Shown here piece by piece: positions 9,913-17,949 of a stretch of DNA of 64,000 bases. Every line of letters begins with the position of its first letter. The first letter of the stretch is position 1. The position numbers and the translations under genes are program-made. This DNA is from Bacteroidales bacterium. GTDB taxonomy: Bacteria; Bacteroidota; Bacteroidia; Bacteroidales; Bacteroidaceae. Below the pieces are notes generated by a model, which worked only from the letters and a program-made list of their open reading frames with translations, ran no database searches and was not told the origin of the DNA. The stretch is taken from NCBI GenBank assembly GCA_015060865.1, contig SUXS01000006.1, positions 62,001 to 126,000 on the forward strand, given 5' to 3'.

Positions 9913-10680
9913 CTATTTATCATATAGCAGTACATCCTCGTTGCATTTTCCATCATGCAGTCCCTTATTCTCCTCGGTAAAGTCTACGTTGAAGTAGCTC
10001 TCCAGTTCCTGCTCGGCCGTGTGGGCGCTGTTGTCGATGTCGCGGATGACTACGCCGTTCTCCAGCAGGGCGATGCGGTTACACACGTCGGTCGTGTGGT
10101 TCAGATTGTGGCTCGATACGAGGATGGTGGCACCCGTCTCGCGGTTATACTCGGCCAGCACGTGCTTGATGACCGACTGCGACGAGGGGTCGAGGAAGTT
10201 GAACGGCTCGTCCAGTATGAGCAGTGAGGGGCGGTGCAGCATGGCACCGATGATGCCTATCTTCTGCTTATTGCCACGCGAGAAGTCGCGGATGAGCTTC
10301 TTTTGGGCGATCACCTCACCGTTCATGAAGCGTGCAAAGGGTGCGAGGCGCTCATCTACCTCCTCCTTCTTCAGTCCATATACGCGGCCGAGGAAGTAGA
10401 AATACTCCTCCGGTGTGAGGTAGTCGATGAGGAAGCTGTCGTCAATGAAGGCACCTGTGCGTTGCTTCCACTCCTCGCTCTTCGATACGTTGATATGGTC
10501 GATATGCACTTCGCCTTCATCGGCTTTCAGGAGATCGAGGATAAGACGGAAGAGGGTGGTCTTGCCGGCTCCGTTGTTGCCTACGAGGCCGAGCATGGTG
10601 CCTTGGCTGATGATATAGTCCGAGACGTTGACGGCGACTTTCTCGCCGAAGCATTTCTTGAGGTTACTGATGGTTATCAT
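9913..10680 (-). CDS. ABC transporter ATP-binding protein (DUF5687 partner)
   Basis: Soluble nucleotide-binding subunit of a probable ABC exporter, paired with the DUF5687 membrane protein upstream. Walker A GNNGAGKTT is at 34-42 and Walker B LLILDEP precedes FNFLDPSSQ. The signature loop reads FSRGNKQK instead of the classical LSGGQ, a variant common in small exporters. Switch histidine region SSHNLNHT is present. Its 255 residues are of normal size. The gap of 103 bp to the permease gene holds a 10-bp tandem repeat. Substrate is unknown. Confidence 0.85.
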   Translation of the reverse strand: MITISNLKKCFGEKVAVNVSDYIISQGTMLGLVGNNGAGKTTLFRLILDLLKADEGEVHIDHINVSKSEEWKQRTGAFIDDSFLIDYLTPEEYFYFLGRVYGLKKEEVDERLAPFARFMNGEVIAQKKLIRDFSRGNKQKIGIIGAMLHRPSLLILDEPFNFLDPSSQSVIKHVLAEYNRETGATILVSSHNLNHTTDVCNRIALLENGVVIRDIDNSAHTAEQELESYFNVDFTEENKGLHDGKCNEDVLLYDK

Positions 10681-10723
10681 TGTATGTTGCGTTTTTTGTT
10701 TTTCTTTTTTGTTTTAGGGTTGC

Positions 10724-10790
10724 CTAGGACACCCTAGGACTACCTAGGATTGCTTAGGATTGCTTAGGACTACCTAGAATAACCTAATTA
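10724..10790. repeat. 10-bp CCTAGGA-type tandem repeat
   Basis: About seven imperfect 10-bp units of the form nnCCTAGGAn lie back to back between the DUF5687 stop codon and the ATPase start. The last unit overlaps the permease stop. CCTAGG is itself palindromic, so each helical turn carries the same symmetric core. Confidence 0.85.
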
Positions 10791-12298
10791 TTCACTATCG
10801 ACGAGCGGAATCCCTCCATATTCTCATACCTCCGCTTCATGAAGCGCTTGTAGATGTTGCGCATCCACAGCGGGTGGGTGAGGGTAAAGGCGAGTCCTAT
10901 GCCGAGGATGATGAGCAGGGCGGTGTTTTCGCTGCATAGCGAGGTGAGCACCTGCAGGATGATGACGGGCAGGAAGAAACCGGCCATGATAATCATCGTC
11001 TGGAAGAAGGTACCGCCACTGTTCTTGCCCGTCACCTTGGTGTTGAGGTTGAGTGTTAGCTTATTGTATACGGCCAGCTGCATGAGGGTCCAGAAGGTAA
11101 ACCCGCTGGTGAGGAAGAAGCAGGCCAGTGCGCAGAGCAGCGAAATCTTGCCTTCGGTGATGGGCAGTATCATGATGACGAGCGGTATGCAGAGCAGGGC
11201 ACACTGCACGTAGTACTTGGCACGCAGCAGATTGAGAATCGACTCCTTGCGGCTCATCAGTCCGTCCAGGTAGTTGCCCTCATAGCTCATCGTCTGACTC
11301 AGCACGAGCACGCCCAGCACGGCAAAGTTATACACCGTGATGAAGTAGCGCATGAAGTCGCCATCATATACATCGGTGAAGGCTAGCAGGGCGCTGAACA
11401 TCAGCATGATGGCAAATCCCATATAGAACTGTGCGCGAGGCACCTTGTTGCGGGTGAGAAGCTTGATTTCGAGACGCATGTATTCGCCCACCTCGCCGAA
11501 GCGGTCGAGAAACTTGTATTCCGATACCTTCTTCAGCTTCTTCACCACCTCCGTCTTCGACAGCTCCTTGTATACTACGCGCTTCTGCAAGGCGTGGCAC
11601 AGCTCGAAGAGCCCATACACAAGGGCGATGACACCCAGATAGGCCTGCCACTCCCAGAGGAAGAATCCCTCGCCCAGTTCCATGCAGAAGTTGCCTATAT
11701 AGTTCGTCTCGGGCACGAGCAGCCCCACGAGCAGCAGGGCATATACGGCAATGGGCACGAGCACGTAGAGGATATGCTGGTTCATCAGCGTGCGGCAGAA
11801 GACAAACCAGTAGTTATTGGCCAGCATCAACAGCCAGTAGCCTACGAGGAAGCCCAGCACGCCCACGAAGCCGAAGTAGCGGAACAGTGTGCCGAAGGCG
11901 AAGGGCACGAGCATGAACATCCATATCAGGTTGTATCCGCTCAGGCCCGTCATCACGAGGTAGCTGCGCAGCACGCGGTTTTTCCCTACGGGCAGCAGCA
12001 CGAAGGGCTTGATCTCCTGCACCGGCAGCTTGGTCATGGTGAAGCGCATGAGGAAGTCCACCATGAGCAGGTAGAGCATCCCCTTGTTGAGCATGTGGTA
12101 CGGCTCCATCGAGGGAAATATCTCGCTGAAGAGCCCGATAAACAGGAAACCGAACATGATGAGATACACCACCCACAGGGCCACGGCAAAGCCCATGAAG
12201 TATTTGGCAAACTTGTTCTGGTCGTACATCGGGTGCCGCTTGCCGGCTATCTTGCGCAGACGGCGCAGCTCGCGGAAGAGATTGATAGCGGAGATCAT
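10784..12298 (-). CDS. DUF5687 family ABC transporter permease
   Basis: A 504-residue polytopic membrane protein with about 12 hydrophobic segments. The N-terminus (LFRELRRLRKIAGKRH...FMGFAVALWVVYLIMFGF) and the motif LLTRNKVPRAQFYMGF in the middle match my memory of DUF5687 permeases, which are mostly found in Bacteroidetes beside an ABC ATPase. It would form the membrane channel for the ATPase encoded at 9913-10680. Its upstream region holds the dual-promoter module shared with pta. Substrate is unknown. Confidence 0.8.
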   Translation of the reverse strand: MISAINLFRELRRLRKIAGKRHPMYDQNKFAKYFMGFAVALWVVYLIMFGFLFIGLFSEIFPSMEPYHMLNKGMLYLLMVDFLMRFTMTKLPVQEIKPFVLLPVGKNRVLRSYLVMTGLSGYNLIWMFMLVPFAFGTLFRYFGFVGVLGFLVGYWLLMLANNYWFVFCRTLMNQHILYVLVPIAVYALLLVGLLVPETNYIGNFCMELGEGFFLWEWQAYLGVIALVYGLFELCHALQKRVVYKELSKTEVVKKLKKVSEYKFLDRFGEVGEYMRLEIKLLTRNKVPRAQFYMGFAIMLMFSALLAFTDVYDGDFMRYFITVYNFAVLGVLVLSQTMSYEGNYLDGLMSRKESILNLLRAKYYVQCALLCIPLVIMILPITEGKISLLCALACFFLTSGFTFWTLMQLAVYNKLTLNLNTKVTGKNSGGTFFQTMIIMAGFFLPVIILQVLTSLCSENTALLIILGIGLAFTLTHPLWMRNIYKRFMKRRYENMEGFRSSIVNN

Positions 12299-12326
12299 CT
12301 TATGTGGTTGTTAGGTTATTTGGTGG

Positions 12327-12430
12327 CAAAGATACGAATAAACGAGCGAGAAAAGCAAAGTTCACTTTGTTTTTTTCAAAGCGAGTGCAAGTATCTTCTT
12401 GGTGTAGCCATAAAGATACGAATAAGTGGT
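12327..12430 (-). promoter_or_regulatory. Dual-promoter module of the DUF5687/ABC operon
   Basis: On the minus strand, a distal box TATCTTTA (12418-12411) and a proximal -7 box TATCTTTG (12334-12327) are exactly 84 bp apart, each preceded by TTATTCG. Between them is ACTTGCACTCGCT. The same arrangement and spacing lie upstream of pta (62288-62396). Confidence 0.75.
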
Positions 12431-12438
12431 ACGCAGTC

Positions 12439-12476
12439 AAAAAAAAAGAACCGGCACCCTATCAGGATACCGGTTC
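12439..12476 (-). terminator. Terminator of the M16 peptidase gene
   Basis: GAACCGG/CCGGTTC stem with small internal mismatches, followed on the minus strand by nine T residues, 21 nt past the stop codon. Confidence 0.88.
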
Positions 12477-12496
12477 AGTGTCACAACGGACAAAAT

Positions 12497-15307
12497 TTAC
12501 TCTACACCTACCATCGAAACCTCAATCTCATTGCCCTGCTTGAGGAGTTTCTTTACAAACTTCTTCAGGTCGTCGGGAGTGATGCTGTTGAGTGTCTTCT
12601 CGTAGTCCTTGTAGCCATCGTAGCCGGTGAAGGCGTAGTTATACATGAGGTTGCCCCAGTATGCGTTCTCCTTCTGGTTCTCGGCGTACTTCTTCAGCAT
12701 ATACTCGCGCACCTTGTCGAGGTTCTTCTGGTCGGGACCCTCCTCTGCAAACTTGTTGAGCAGGTCGATAGCCATCTTGGTGAGGTGCTCGCGCTTGTCG
12801 GGATCGGTCTGGAACACGATTTGCATCATAGCCCTCTCGTTGGGCATGTTGCTGATCTGACCTCTACAGCTTACGCCATAGGTGCCACCCTCCTTCTCGC
12901 GAATCTCCTCGGTGTACACGATGTCGAGGATCTGTGTAGTGAGGCTCATCATGAGATTGTTCTTGAGGTTATGCTTTGCCTTTCCGCTATATACTACGAG
13001 TACGGTAGCGGCAGGAGTAGCCATCTGCTTCTCGAAGATGTTGGTGATCTCGCCCTTCTGGATGTCGAGCTTCACGTCCTTCACCTTCTCCTTCTTGCCG
13101 CCTGTGGGCAGACCGCCGATGTACTTCTCGATGAGAGGCAGTGCGGTAGCCTCGTCGATGGCACCGGTGAAGATGAACACGAAGTCGGCTGCATTGGCGA
13201 AACGCTCCTTGTAGATCTCGAAGATGCGCTTGTCGTCAATCTTCTCCACGTCGGCCGCCTTCATGTTGATGGCACGGGGGTGGTTGTTGTAGAGCACCTT
13301 GGTGATGGTGTCGCTCAATGCCGATGAGGGATCCAGCTCCTGGTTCTCGAGCATGGCCTTCATCTTGCCACGGTATGAGGCGAAGGCCTCATCGTCGAGA
13401 CGGGGAGCGGTAAACTGCAGGTAGGTGAGCTGCATCAGTGTCTCAAAGTCCTTCGGAGTACTGTTACCGCTCATACCCTCTGTATACATGCTCACGAAGG
13501 GCGATACGCCAGCCTTCTTGCCGGCAAGCACCTTCTGCAGGTCGGTGCTGTTGAAGTTGCCGATACCGTTGTTGCCAATCACGTCGGCCACTTGTCCGAG
13601 GTTGATGGCCTCACTCTCGTCGTATAGTGCCTGACCACCCTTGCTCACTACGCGCATCAATATCTGGTCGGCCTTGAAGTCGGTGCTCTTGAGGTATACG
13701 GTAGCGCCGTTCGAGAGGGTCAGCTGCTTGTAGCCATACTTGGCCTCCTTGGTCTTCACCACCTTGCCGCCTACGGGCTCTTCCGACATGAGGGGTTCGT
13801 CAGACACCTTGTCCACATAGGGAGCAATCTCTTCGGCTGCCACCTCGGTAAGCATAACGGCAATCTCCTCTTCGGTAGGATAGGTGACGCCCTCCTTCTC
13901 AGGCATCATGGCCATCACCACAAGGTTAGAGTCACTCATCAGCGACTGCACCACCTGATTGACAAACTCAACGGGCAGATTGGGAGCCAGCTGGTTCATG
14001 ATGGCATATTCGTTCTCAATGCCGGGGATGGGCTCGTTGTCGATAAAGTGACGCACATACTCCTTGCAGTAGCGCTGGCTCTTCACCTTGTCGCGCTCGT
14101 TGTAGGCACTCTCCAAATGGGTGAGGTACTCGGCACGTGCACGTGCATACTCCGACTCGGTGAAGCCGTGACGATGGGCACGCAGCATCTCGCGATAGAG
14201 TATCGCTGTAGCCTCCTTCATGCCGCCCTCTTTGGGTACCACATAGCCGTTGATGGCCCCCTTGGTCTTGGCAAGGAAGTAGATGTCATCACCCACGAAA
14301 CCCTCTACGATGGGCACATCAGCATGCATGGTAAGTTCTTTCATGCGCTCGTTTATCATCTGGGTATACATGTTTGTGGCGTATTGGTACATGAGGTAGC
14401 TCAAGTCGCCCTTGGCCTCATCGGGGATAGCCTCGTGCTTGGCAAAGATGTATACGATACCATACTGCTGCTCCTTGTCCTTGGCCAGAGCGATGATAGG
14501 CTCCTTGTTGTCGGCCACGGGATAGTACACGCGCTCGGCAGGATTCTCAGGCATGGTGAGGTCGGCAAAGATGCTCTTGATCTTGGCCTCCACCTCGTCA
14601 ACGTTCACATCGCCCACAACGACGATACCCTGCTGGTCGGGACGGTACCACTTCTCGTAGTAGTCGCGCAGCGCCTGGTAGGGGAAGTTGTCCACCACCT
14701 CCATGGTGCCGATAGGCATGCGGTGACCGTAGCGGTTGCCGCCAGGGTACAGTGTGGGGAGCAACTGCTCGAGCATGCGCTGCTGAGCGTTGTTGCGTTG
14801 GCGCCACTCCTCATGGATTACGCCACGCTCCTTGTCAATGTCGTCACCCTCGAGCAAGAGAGCGCCAGCCCAGTCGTGCAGGATCCACAGACATGAGTCG
14901 ATGGCCCCAGCCACGCTCACGGGCACATTGTCGATGTTGTACACCGTCTCGTCGATAGAGGTGTAGGCATTGAGGTCAGCACCGAACTTCACGCCGATGC
15001 CCTCGAGGTACTTGATTACACCGTTGCCGGGGAACTTCTCCGTACCGTTGAAGCACATGTGCTCCAGGAAGTGCGCCAATCCGCGCTGGTTGTCCTCCTC
15101 GAGCACCGAGCCCACCTTCTGTGCGATGTAGAAGTTGGCCTGTCCTTCGGGATAGTTGTTCTGACGGATGTAGTAGGTCAGTCCATTGTCAAGTTTGCCC
15201 ATGCGAACCTTCGGGTCCATGGGGATGGGCGGCATCTGCTGGGCAAATGCCGTCACGGCACATACCACGAGCGTGGCCAATGCCATGAAATGCTTTCTTA
15301 GTTTCAT
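12497..15307 (-). CDS. M16 (insulinase) family zinc metallopeptidase
   Basis: Large 936-residue secreted peptidase with the two-half M16 architecture. A signal peptide (MKLRKHFMALATLVVCAVTAFAQ) ends near residue 23. The inverted zinc motif HFLEH is at 79-83, with the downstream glutamate region ERGVIHEEWRQR. The C-terminal half lacks a second HxxEH, as is usual for the non-catalytic half. Likely periplasmic, degrading peptides. It is monocistronic, with its own promoter and terminator. The substrate is not predictable. Confidence 0.92.
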   Translation of the reverse strand: MKLRKHFMALATLVVCAVTAFAQQMPPIPMDPKVRMGKLDNGLTYYIRQNNYPEGQANFYIAQKVGSVLEEDNQRGLAHFLEHMCFNGTEKFPGNGVIKYLEGIGVKFGADLNAYTSIDETVYNIDNVPVSVAGAIDSCLWILHDWAGALLLEGDDIDKERGVIHEEWRQRNNAQQRMLEQLLPTLYPGGNRYGHRMPIGTMEVVDNFPYQALRDYYEKWYRPDQQGIVVVGDVNVDEVEAKIKSIFADLTMPENPAERVYYPVADNKEPIIALAKDKEQQYGIVYIFAKHEAIPDEAKGDLSYLMYQYATNMYTQMINERMKELTMHADVPIVEGFVGDDIYFLAKTKGAINGYVVPKEGGMKEATAILYREMLRAHRHGFTESEYARARAEYLTHLESAYNERDKVKSQRYCKEYVRHFIDNEPIPGIENEYAIMNQLAPNLPVEFVNQVVQSLMSDSNLVVMAMMPEKEGVTYPTEEEIAVMLTEVAAEEIAPYVDKVSDEPLMSEEPVGGKVVKTKEAKYGYKQLTLSNGATVYLKSTDFKADQILMRVVSKGGQALYDESEAINLGQVADVIGNNGIGNFNSTDLQKVLAGKKAGVSPFVSMYTEGMSGNSTPKDFETLMQLTYLQFTAPRLDDEAFASYRGKMKAMLENQELDPSSALSDTITKVLYNNHPRAINMKAADVEKIDDKRIFEIYKERFANAADFVFIFTGAIDEATALPLIEKYIGGLPTGGKKEKVKDVKLDIQKGEITNIFEKQMATPAATVLVVYSGKAKHNLKNNLMMSLTTQILDIVYTEEIREKEGGTYGVSCRGQISNMPNERAMMQIVFQTDPDKREHLTKMAIDLLNKFAEEGPDQKNLDKVREYMLKKYAENQKENAYWGNLMYNYAFTGYDGYKDYEKTLNSITPDDLKKFVKKLLKQGNEIEVSMVGVE

Positions 15308-15396
15308 TGTTTTGTTATTATTAAATAGTGTATATAATATGTCTGCTTAGACGCATCCTTACCTCAAAAAACTACACGCGTACGCGTTAATTTTTG

Positions 15397-15427
15397 CAAA
15401 TTTAGTGCAAGCTGAGATAACTGCAAA
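15397..15427 (-). promoter_or_regulatory. Promoter of the M16 peptidase gene
   Basis: On the minus strand TTTG (15427-15424) and TAAATTTG (15404-15397) are separated by 19 nt. The context CTTGCACTAAATTTGC is shared with the trpS promoter. The rest of the gap to 15589 shows only AT-rich DNA and a short TGTAAATTTACA palindrome at 15544. Confidence 0.6.
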
Positions 15428-15589
15428 AATATTAACGTATTTTGTGATTGCAAATATTGCAATCTATCTCCCCATAGGCTGTAAATTCTCTCGCATATAT
15501 GGCGAAAGCCCATAAATCGGTTGGCTTGGGCAGAGAAAGAGTTGTAAATTTACACACAAATCGCTTATCGCAATAAACGATTTCTCGCG

Positions 15590-16225
15590 CTATTCCCCCA
15601 CCCAGCGATAGTAGTGGCTGCTCTTGGGTACCAGCGCAAGCTTGCCCTGCTCCACATAGGCTTTGAGCTTGCGATAGGCCGTGCTCACCGCAAAGTGCCC
15701 GATACGGGCCAGTTCGCGCACATGGATATCCTCGTGCGTGGCAAAGTATTCGCGCAGCGCCTCCTCGAGTTCGGCCTCGTTGAGCGGCTTGCGCTCCACT
15801 CCCTCCACGCTAAACTTCACATCGGCCAGGCGCGAAGCCAGATTCTTGTCGGGGCGAAAGCGGATGCCACTGATGCGCACCTCCTTGCCCGTGGGCGGCG
15901 TTGTGCCCTTGTGGCTGCTCAGTTCCATATTCAGCGTGCCCAGCCCTGCCAAGTCCACGCGATAGCCATGAGCGAGTGCCTCCACGATGCGCTCGCTCAT
16001 AGCCTCCCACACTAGTTTCACATCTGTCTCCGTAGCCGTCGTGGCATCACAGATATCCTTGGCAAGGGAGTCCACATCCACCTTCAACGGGTGCGACACG
16101 GTGAGCGCCATCCCCTCCGCTTCGGTGCCGGCCCCACACATCAGTTTACGACTCGTGGCCTTGCAAGCCACCTCAATCCCATACATACGCTTGTGCGCTG
16201 CAGTCTTGTACTTCTTTGTCTTCAT
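15590..16225 (-). CDS. HU-like DNA-binding protein with C-terminal winged-helix-like tail
   Basis: A 211-residue protein. Its first 125 or so residues resemble the Bacteroidetes HU-related (HU-HIG type) domain: KLVWEAMSERIVEALAHGYRVDLAGLGTL followed by ISGIRFRPDKNLASRL. The C-terminal 80 residues (EALREYFATHEDIHVRELARIGHFAVSTAYRKLKAYV) look like a helix-turn-helix, an addition not usual in plain HU proteins. It probably binds DNA architecturally or as a regulator. It is monocistronic. Upstream lie an unusual 22-bp palindromic array and a perfect inverted repeat, which could be its own targets, but this is speculation. Confidence 0.65.
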   Translation of the reverse strand: MKTKKYKTAAHKRMYGIEVACKATSRKLMCGAGTEAEGMALTVSHPLKVDVDSLAKDICDATTATETDVKLVWEAMSERIVEALAHGYRVDLAGLGTLNMELSSHKGTTPPTGKEVRISGIRFRPDKNLASRLADVKFSVEGVERKPLNEAELEEALREYFATHEDIHVRELARIGHFAVSTAYRKLKAYVEQGKLALVPKSSHYYRWVGE

Positions 16226-16376
16226 ATCTATATATCGTTAAATTCAATTATTTAACCCTCCGCTTGTTGTCATTCTGAACGAAGTGAAGAATCTCTACAC
16301 TTCCTTCATTTCTCACCCCTACATCCATTATTCCCCATACCGCCCTCAATCCCAGCATTTTACTTCAATCACCATA

Positions 16377-16486
16377 TATTATCCTCGCGGGGAGAATATA
16401 TTACTCTCGCGAGAGGAATACTTTATCTTCGCGAAGAGAATAGTTTATCCTCGTGAGGGTAATAAATTCTCTTCGCGAGGGTAAGA
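16377..16486. repeat. Five tandem 22-bp units with palindromic cores
   Basis: Exact 22-bp period: 16377-16398, 16399-16420, 16421-16442, 16443-16464, 16465-16486. Each unit centres on a TCGCGA- or TCGTGA-like core, e.g. CTCTCGCGAGAG and TCTTCGCGAAGA. Two units keep perfect dyads with different arm bases (compensated changes), and the others are near-dyads. Flanks are TAT/TTTAT and GAATA/GTAATA. Confidence 0.9.
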
Positions 16487-16598
16487 AATTTTGTTACTAC
16501 AGAACAAAGATAATGGTTTATGATTTCTTTTGCAATGGCTGGGACAAGAAATTATCTATGGTAAGCTTTAACTTTCAAAACAAATCACTACTATTGCG

Positions 16599-16646
16599 AT
16601 TCTACTGACGAAAATACAAAAGAATGACCATTTTCGTCAGTAGAAT
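16599..16646. repeat. Perfect 17-bp inverted repeat
   Basis: Arms 16599-16615 and 16630-16646 (ATTCTACTGACGAAAAT and its complement) with a 14-nt loop. No T-run follows on either strand, so it is not a standard terminator. Confidence 0.85.
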
Positions 16647-16802
16647 TTATTTGTACTTTCTCCCTTGCATCCGAAGAGTATCGTTCCATGGCACTCGTTT
16701 TCGTACGGTAAAGCAGTCCTTTTGTTATCGTTACCCCTTCACCTTTAACCTTTCATCTTTAATCGTTAATCATCATTGCGAAGCAACTTTTCCTCCTCAT
16801 CA

Positions 16803-16833
16803 TTTGTCAATTGCAAATAATTGTGTACTTTTG
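16803..16833 (+). promoter_or_regulatory. Promoter of ncRNA copy A
   Basis: TTTG at 16803-16806, then 19 nt, then TACTTTTG at 16826-16833: an ideal Bacteroidetes promoter. Confidence 0.75.
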
Positions 16834-16837
16834 TCAC

Positions 16838-17139
16838 ATCGTTCACGCTGAATCCTAATCGTGAGATAAGGAGGAAGGGTGGGCAGGACATATTAGGAAA
16901 GGCGTTTACTTAACGTTTTATCCGCGGCATACTGAATCTCGACAATTCAAATCTTACTGCGCGATAAAGCAATGAGGAATGTCCTGTTGGGTTTGTTATA
17001 ATATTGTATGGCCATTGCTGTATAATAATGTATACATATCTCAGCGTGGGCTTCGGCATTGCTTATCTTCAGTAAGAGGCAGTCGAGAGCCCAGTATGCG
17101 AGATAAGCAAAGGTACAGAATCCCACGTCTTTTTATTTT
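16838..17139 (+). ncRNA. Structured ncRNA/leader, copy A
   Basis: Roughly 300 nt from a strong promoter to a hairpin with a U-run. The final rod has an outer stem CGTGGG (17045-17050)/CCCACG (17122-17127), an asymmetric bubble containing CTTCGGC, and a perfect 10-bp inner stem TTGCTTATCT (17059-17068)/AGATAAGCAA (17101-17110). Earlier hairpins include CCTAATC/GATAAGG and AAAGGCGT/ACGTTTT. A second copy at 45203-45536 on the other strand keeps these stems with compensating changes. A 36-nt block after the U-run (17140-17176) is almost identical in both. It may be a cis-acting leader or an independent RNA; I cannot match it to a named family. 6S-like rods and Bacteroidales-specific Rfam motifs should be checked. 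Confidence 0.75.
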
Positions 17140-17211
17140 AAACAAACCAGTTGCCGAATCCGAGGACTCTATAGGCGTGATAAGGAGTATTAACTTTAAA
17201 ACTCAAATATT

Positions 17212-17433
17212 ATGCCACTGTTTAGAATCACCGTGAAGCAGATGAAGAACTCCAACGGAGTGCGTCTCGAACCAGGGATGTCAGTCGATGTCTCTACTTC
17301 CTCATTCAGTAATCCTCTCACCACCAACGGAGGCCAACTCGTGGCCGACGCTTTCATGCGCGTCTATGGCGTAGACATCAAGAAGGCGGGCGCTTTGAAT
17401 ATGGTGTATTTGGATGTAAGACAAATGAGATAA
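17212..17433 (+). CDS. Small conserved protein, DUF6140-like
   Basis: A 73-residue soluble protein: LFRITVKQMKNSNGVRLEPG near the start and TNGGQLVADAFMRVYGVD in the middle. From memory this resembles the DUF6140 family of short Bacteroidetes proteins; no function is known to me. It is the first gene of the cluster at 17212-22083, preceded by a good AAGGAG 32 nt upstream and by ncRNA copy A. It is 5 nt from the next gene. The conserved glycine-rich turn suggests a small beta fold, which is an inference only. Confidence 0.7.
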   Translation: MPLFRITVKQMKNSNGVRLEPGMSVDVSTSSFSNPLTTNGGQLVADAFMRVYGVDIKKAGALNMVYLDVRQMR

Positions 17434-17438
17434 AGCCT

Positions 17439-17930
17439 ATGAATGTAGACAAAGCTGCTATAAAATTGGCTATTGCCATGGGAAAAGCCGCAGATGCAGG
17501 TTTCCCTCAAGAAATGAAAGACATTGTAAAGAAACACGCAATTGTTGCTGCTATAGCAATGGGATTTCCCTTGTTTGGTATAGACACAATCGTATATATT
17601 GCAACCTTGTGGTTGATGTATAAGAAATTGGCCGAGATGGCGCGTGTTCCCTTCGGAGAAAATCTAATAAAGAACATTATAGCAGGTGTTTTGACCAATT
17701 TCTTGATTGCCTTAATCGTTGGATTTGTATTGGATTTAATTCCAGGTTTAGGATGGGTAGGCGCTGCTGCCTATGGGTACCTTGTTATGACTTTCAGCGC
17801 TATTGGATTTATCAATTTCTTGACAATGGTTCACGAAAACGGCAAGGTTAAGCAGCAATACGATTTCAATGCAAGTATTAATGTACTTAAAGGTGGCGAG
17901 AGCCAATTAAAAGATAACTCAGAGATATAA
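17439..17930 (+). CDS. Membrane protein, DUF697/YcjF-like
   Basis: 163 residues. The N-terminal 25 or so residues are amphipathic (DKAAIKLAIAMGKAADAGFPQEMKDIVKKHA). They are followed by hydrophobic helices around 32-57, 75-105 and 108-130, with FPLFGIDTIVYIATLWLMY and LDLIPGLGWVGAAAYGY. This pattern of a proline-glycine entry and an IPGLG turn resembles DUF697-type membrane domains, often tied to GTPases or stress systems. That link is by eye only. It is cotranscribed with its neighbours (5 and 19 nt gaps). Confidence 0.6.
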   Translation: MNVDKAAIKLAIAMGKAADAGFPQEMKDIVKKHAIVAAIAMGFPLFGIDTIVYIATLWLMYKKLAEMARVPFGENLIKNIIAGVLTNFLIALIVGFVLDLIPGLGWVGAAAYGYLVMTFSAIGFINFLTMVHENGKVKQQYDFNASINVLKGGESQLKDNSEI

Positions 17931-17949
17931 ACTCAATCATATACATAAA

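Larger units (their letters stand above)
16226..17211. other. 986-bp intergenic region with palindromic arrays and an ncRNA
   Basis: No convincing gene. It contains a fragment of the common TCATTCTGAACGAAG repeat (16269), the 22-bp array, a 17-bp inverted repeat, and the promoter and body of a structured RNA preceding the gene cluster at 17212. Confidence 0.6.

Noticed and set aside
11594-13327. 577-codon plus-strand frame across DUF5687 and the M16 gene
   Set aside because: It runs through two recognised minus-strand genes, a terminator and a promoter, and its His/Val/Leu-rich composition is that of an antisense frame.
16284-16484. 66-codon frame over the 22-bp array
   Set aside because: A 22-bp period shifts frame each unit, so the array is not conserved as protein; no promoter or start context.
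16377-16486. CRISPR array
   Set aside because: Units are directly abutting palindromes with no unique spacers and no cas genes are present.
16838-17139. tmRNA, RNase P RNA or SRP RNA identity for the structured RNA
   Set aside because: I looked for their hallmark sequences (tRNA-like ends, GAGGAAAGUCC, the SRP tetraloop) and found none; 6S RNA remains possible from the rod shape but is unproven.
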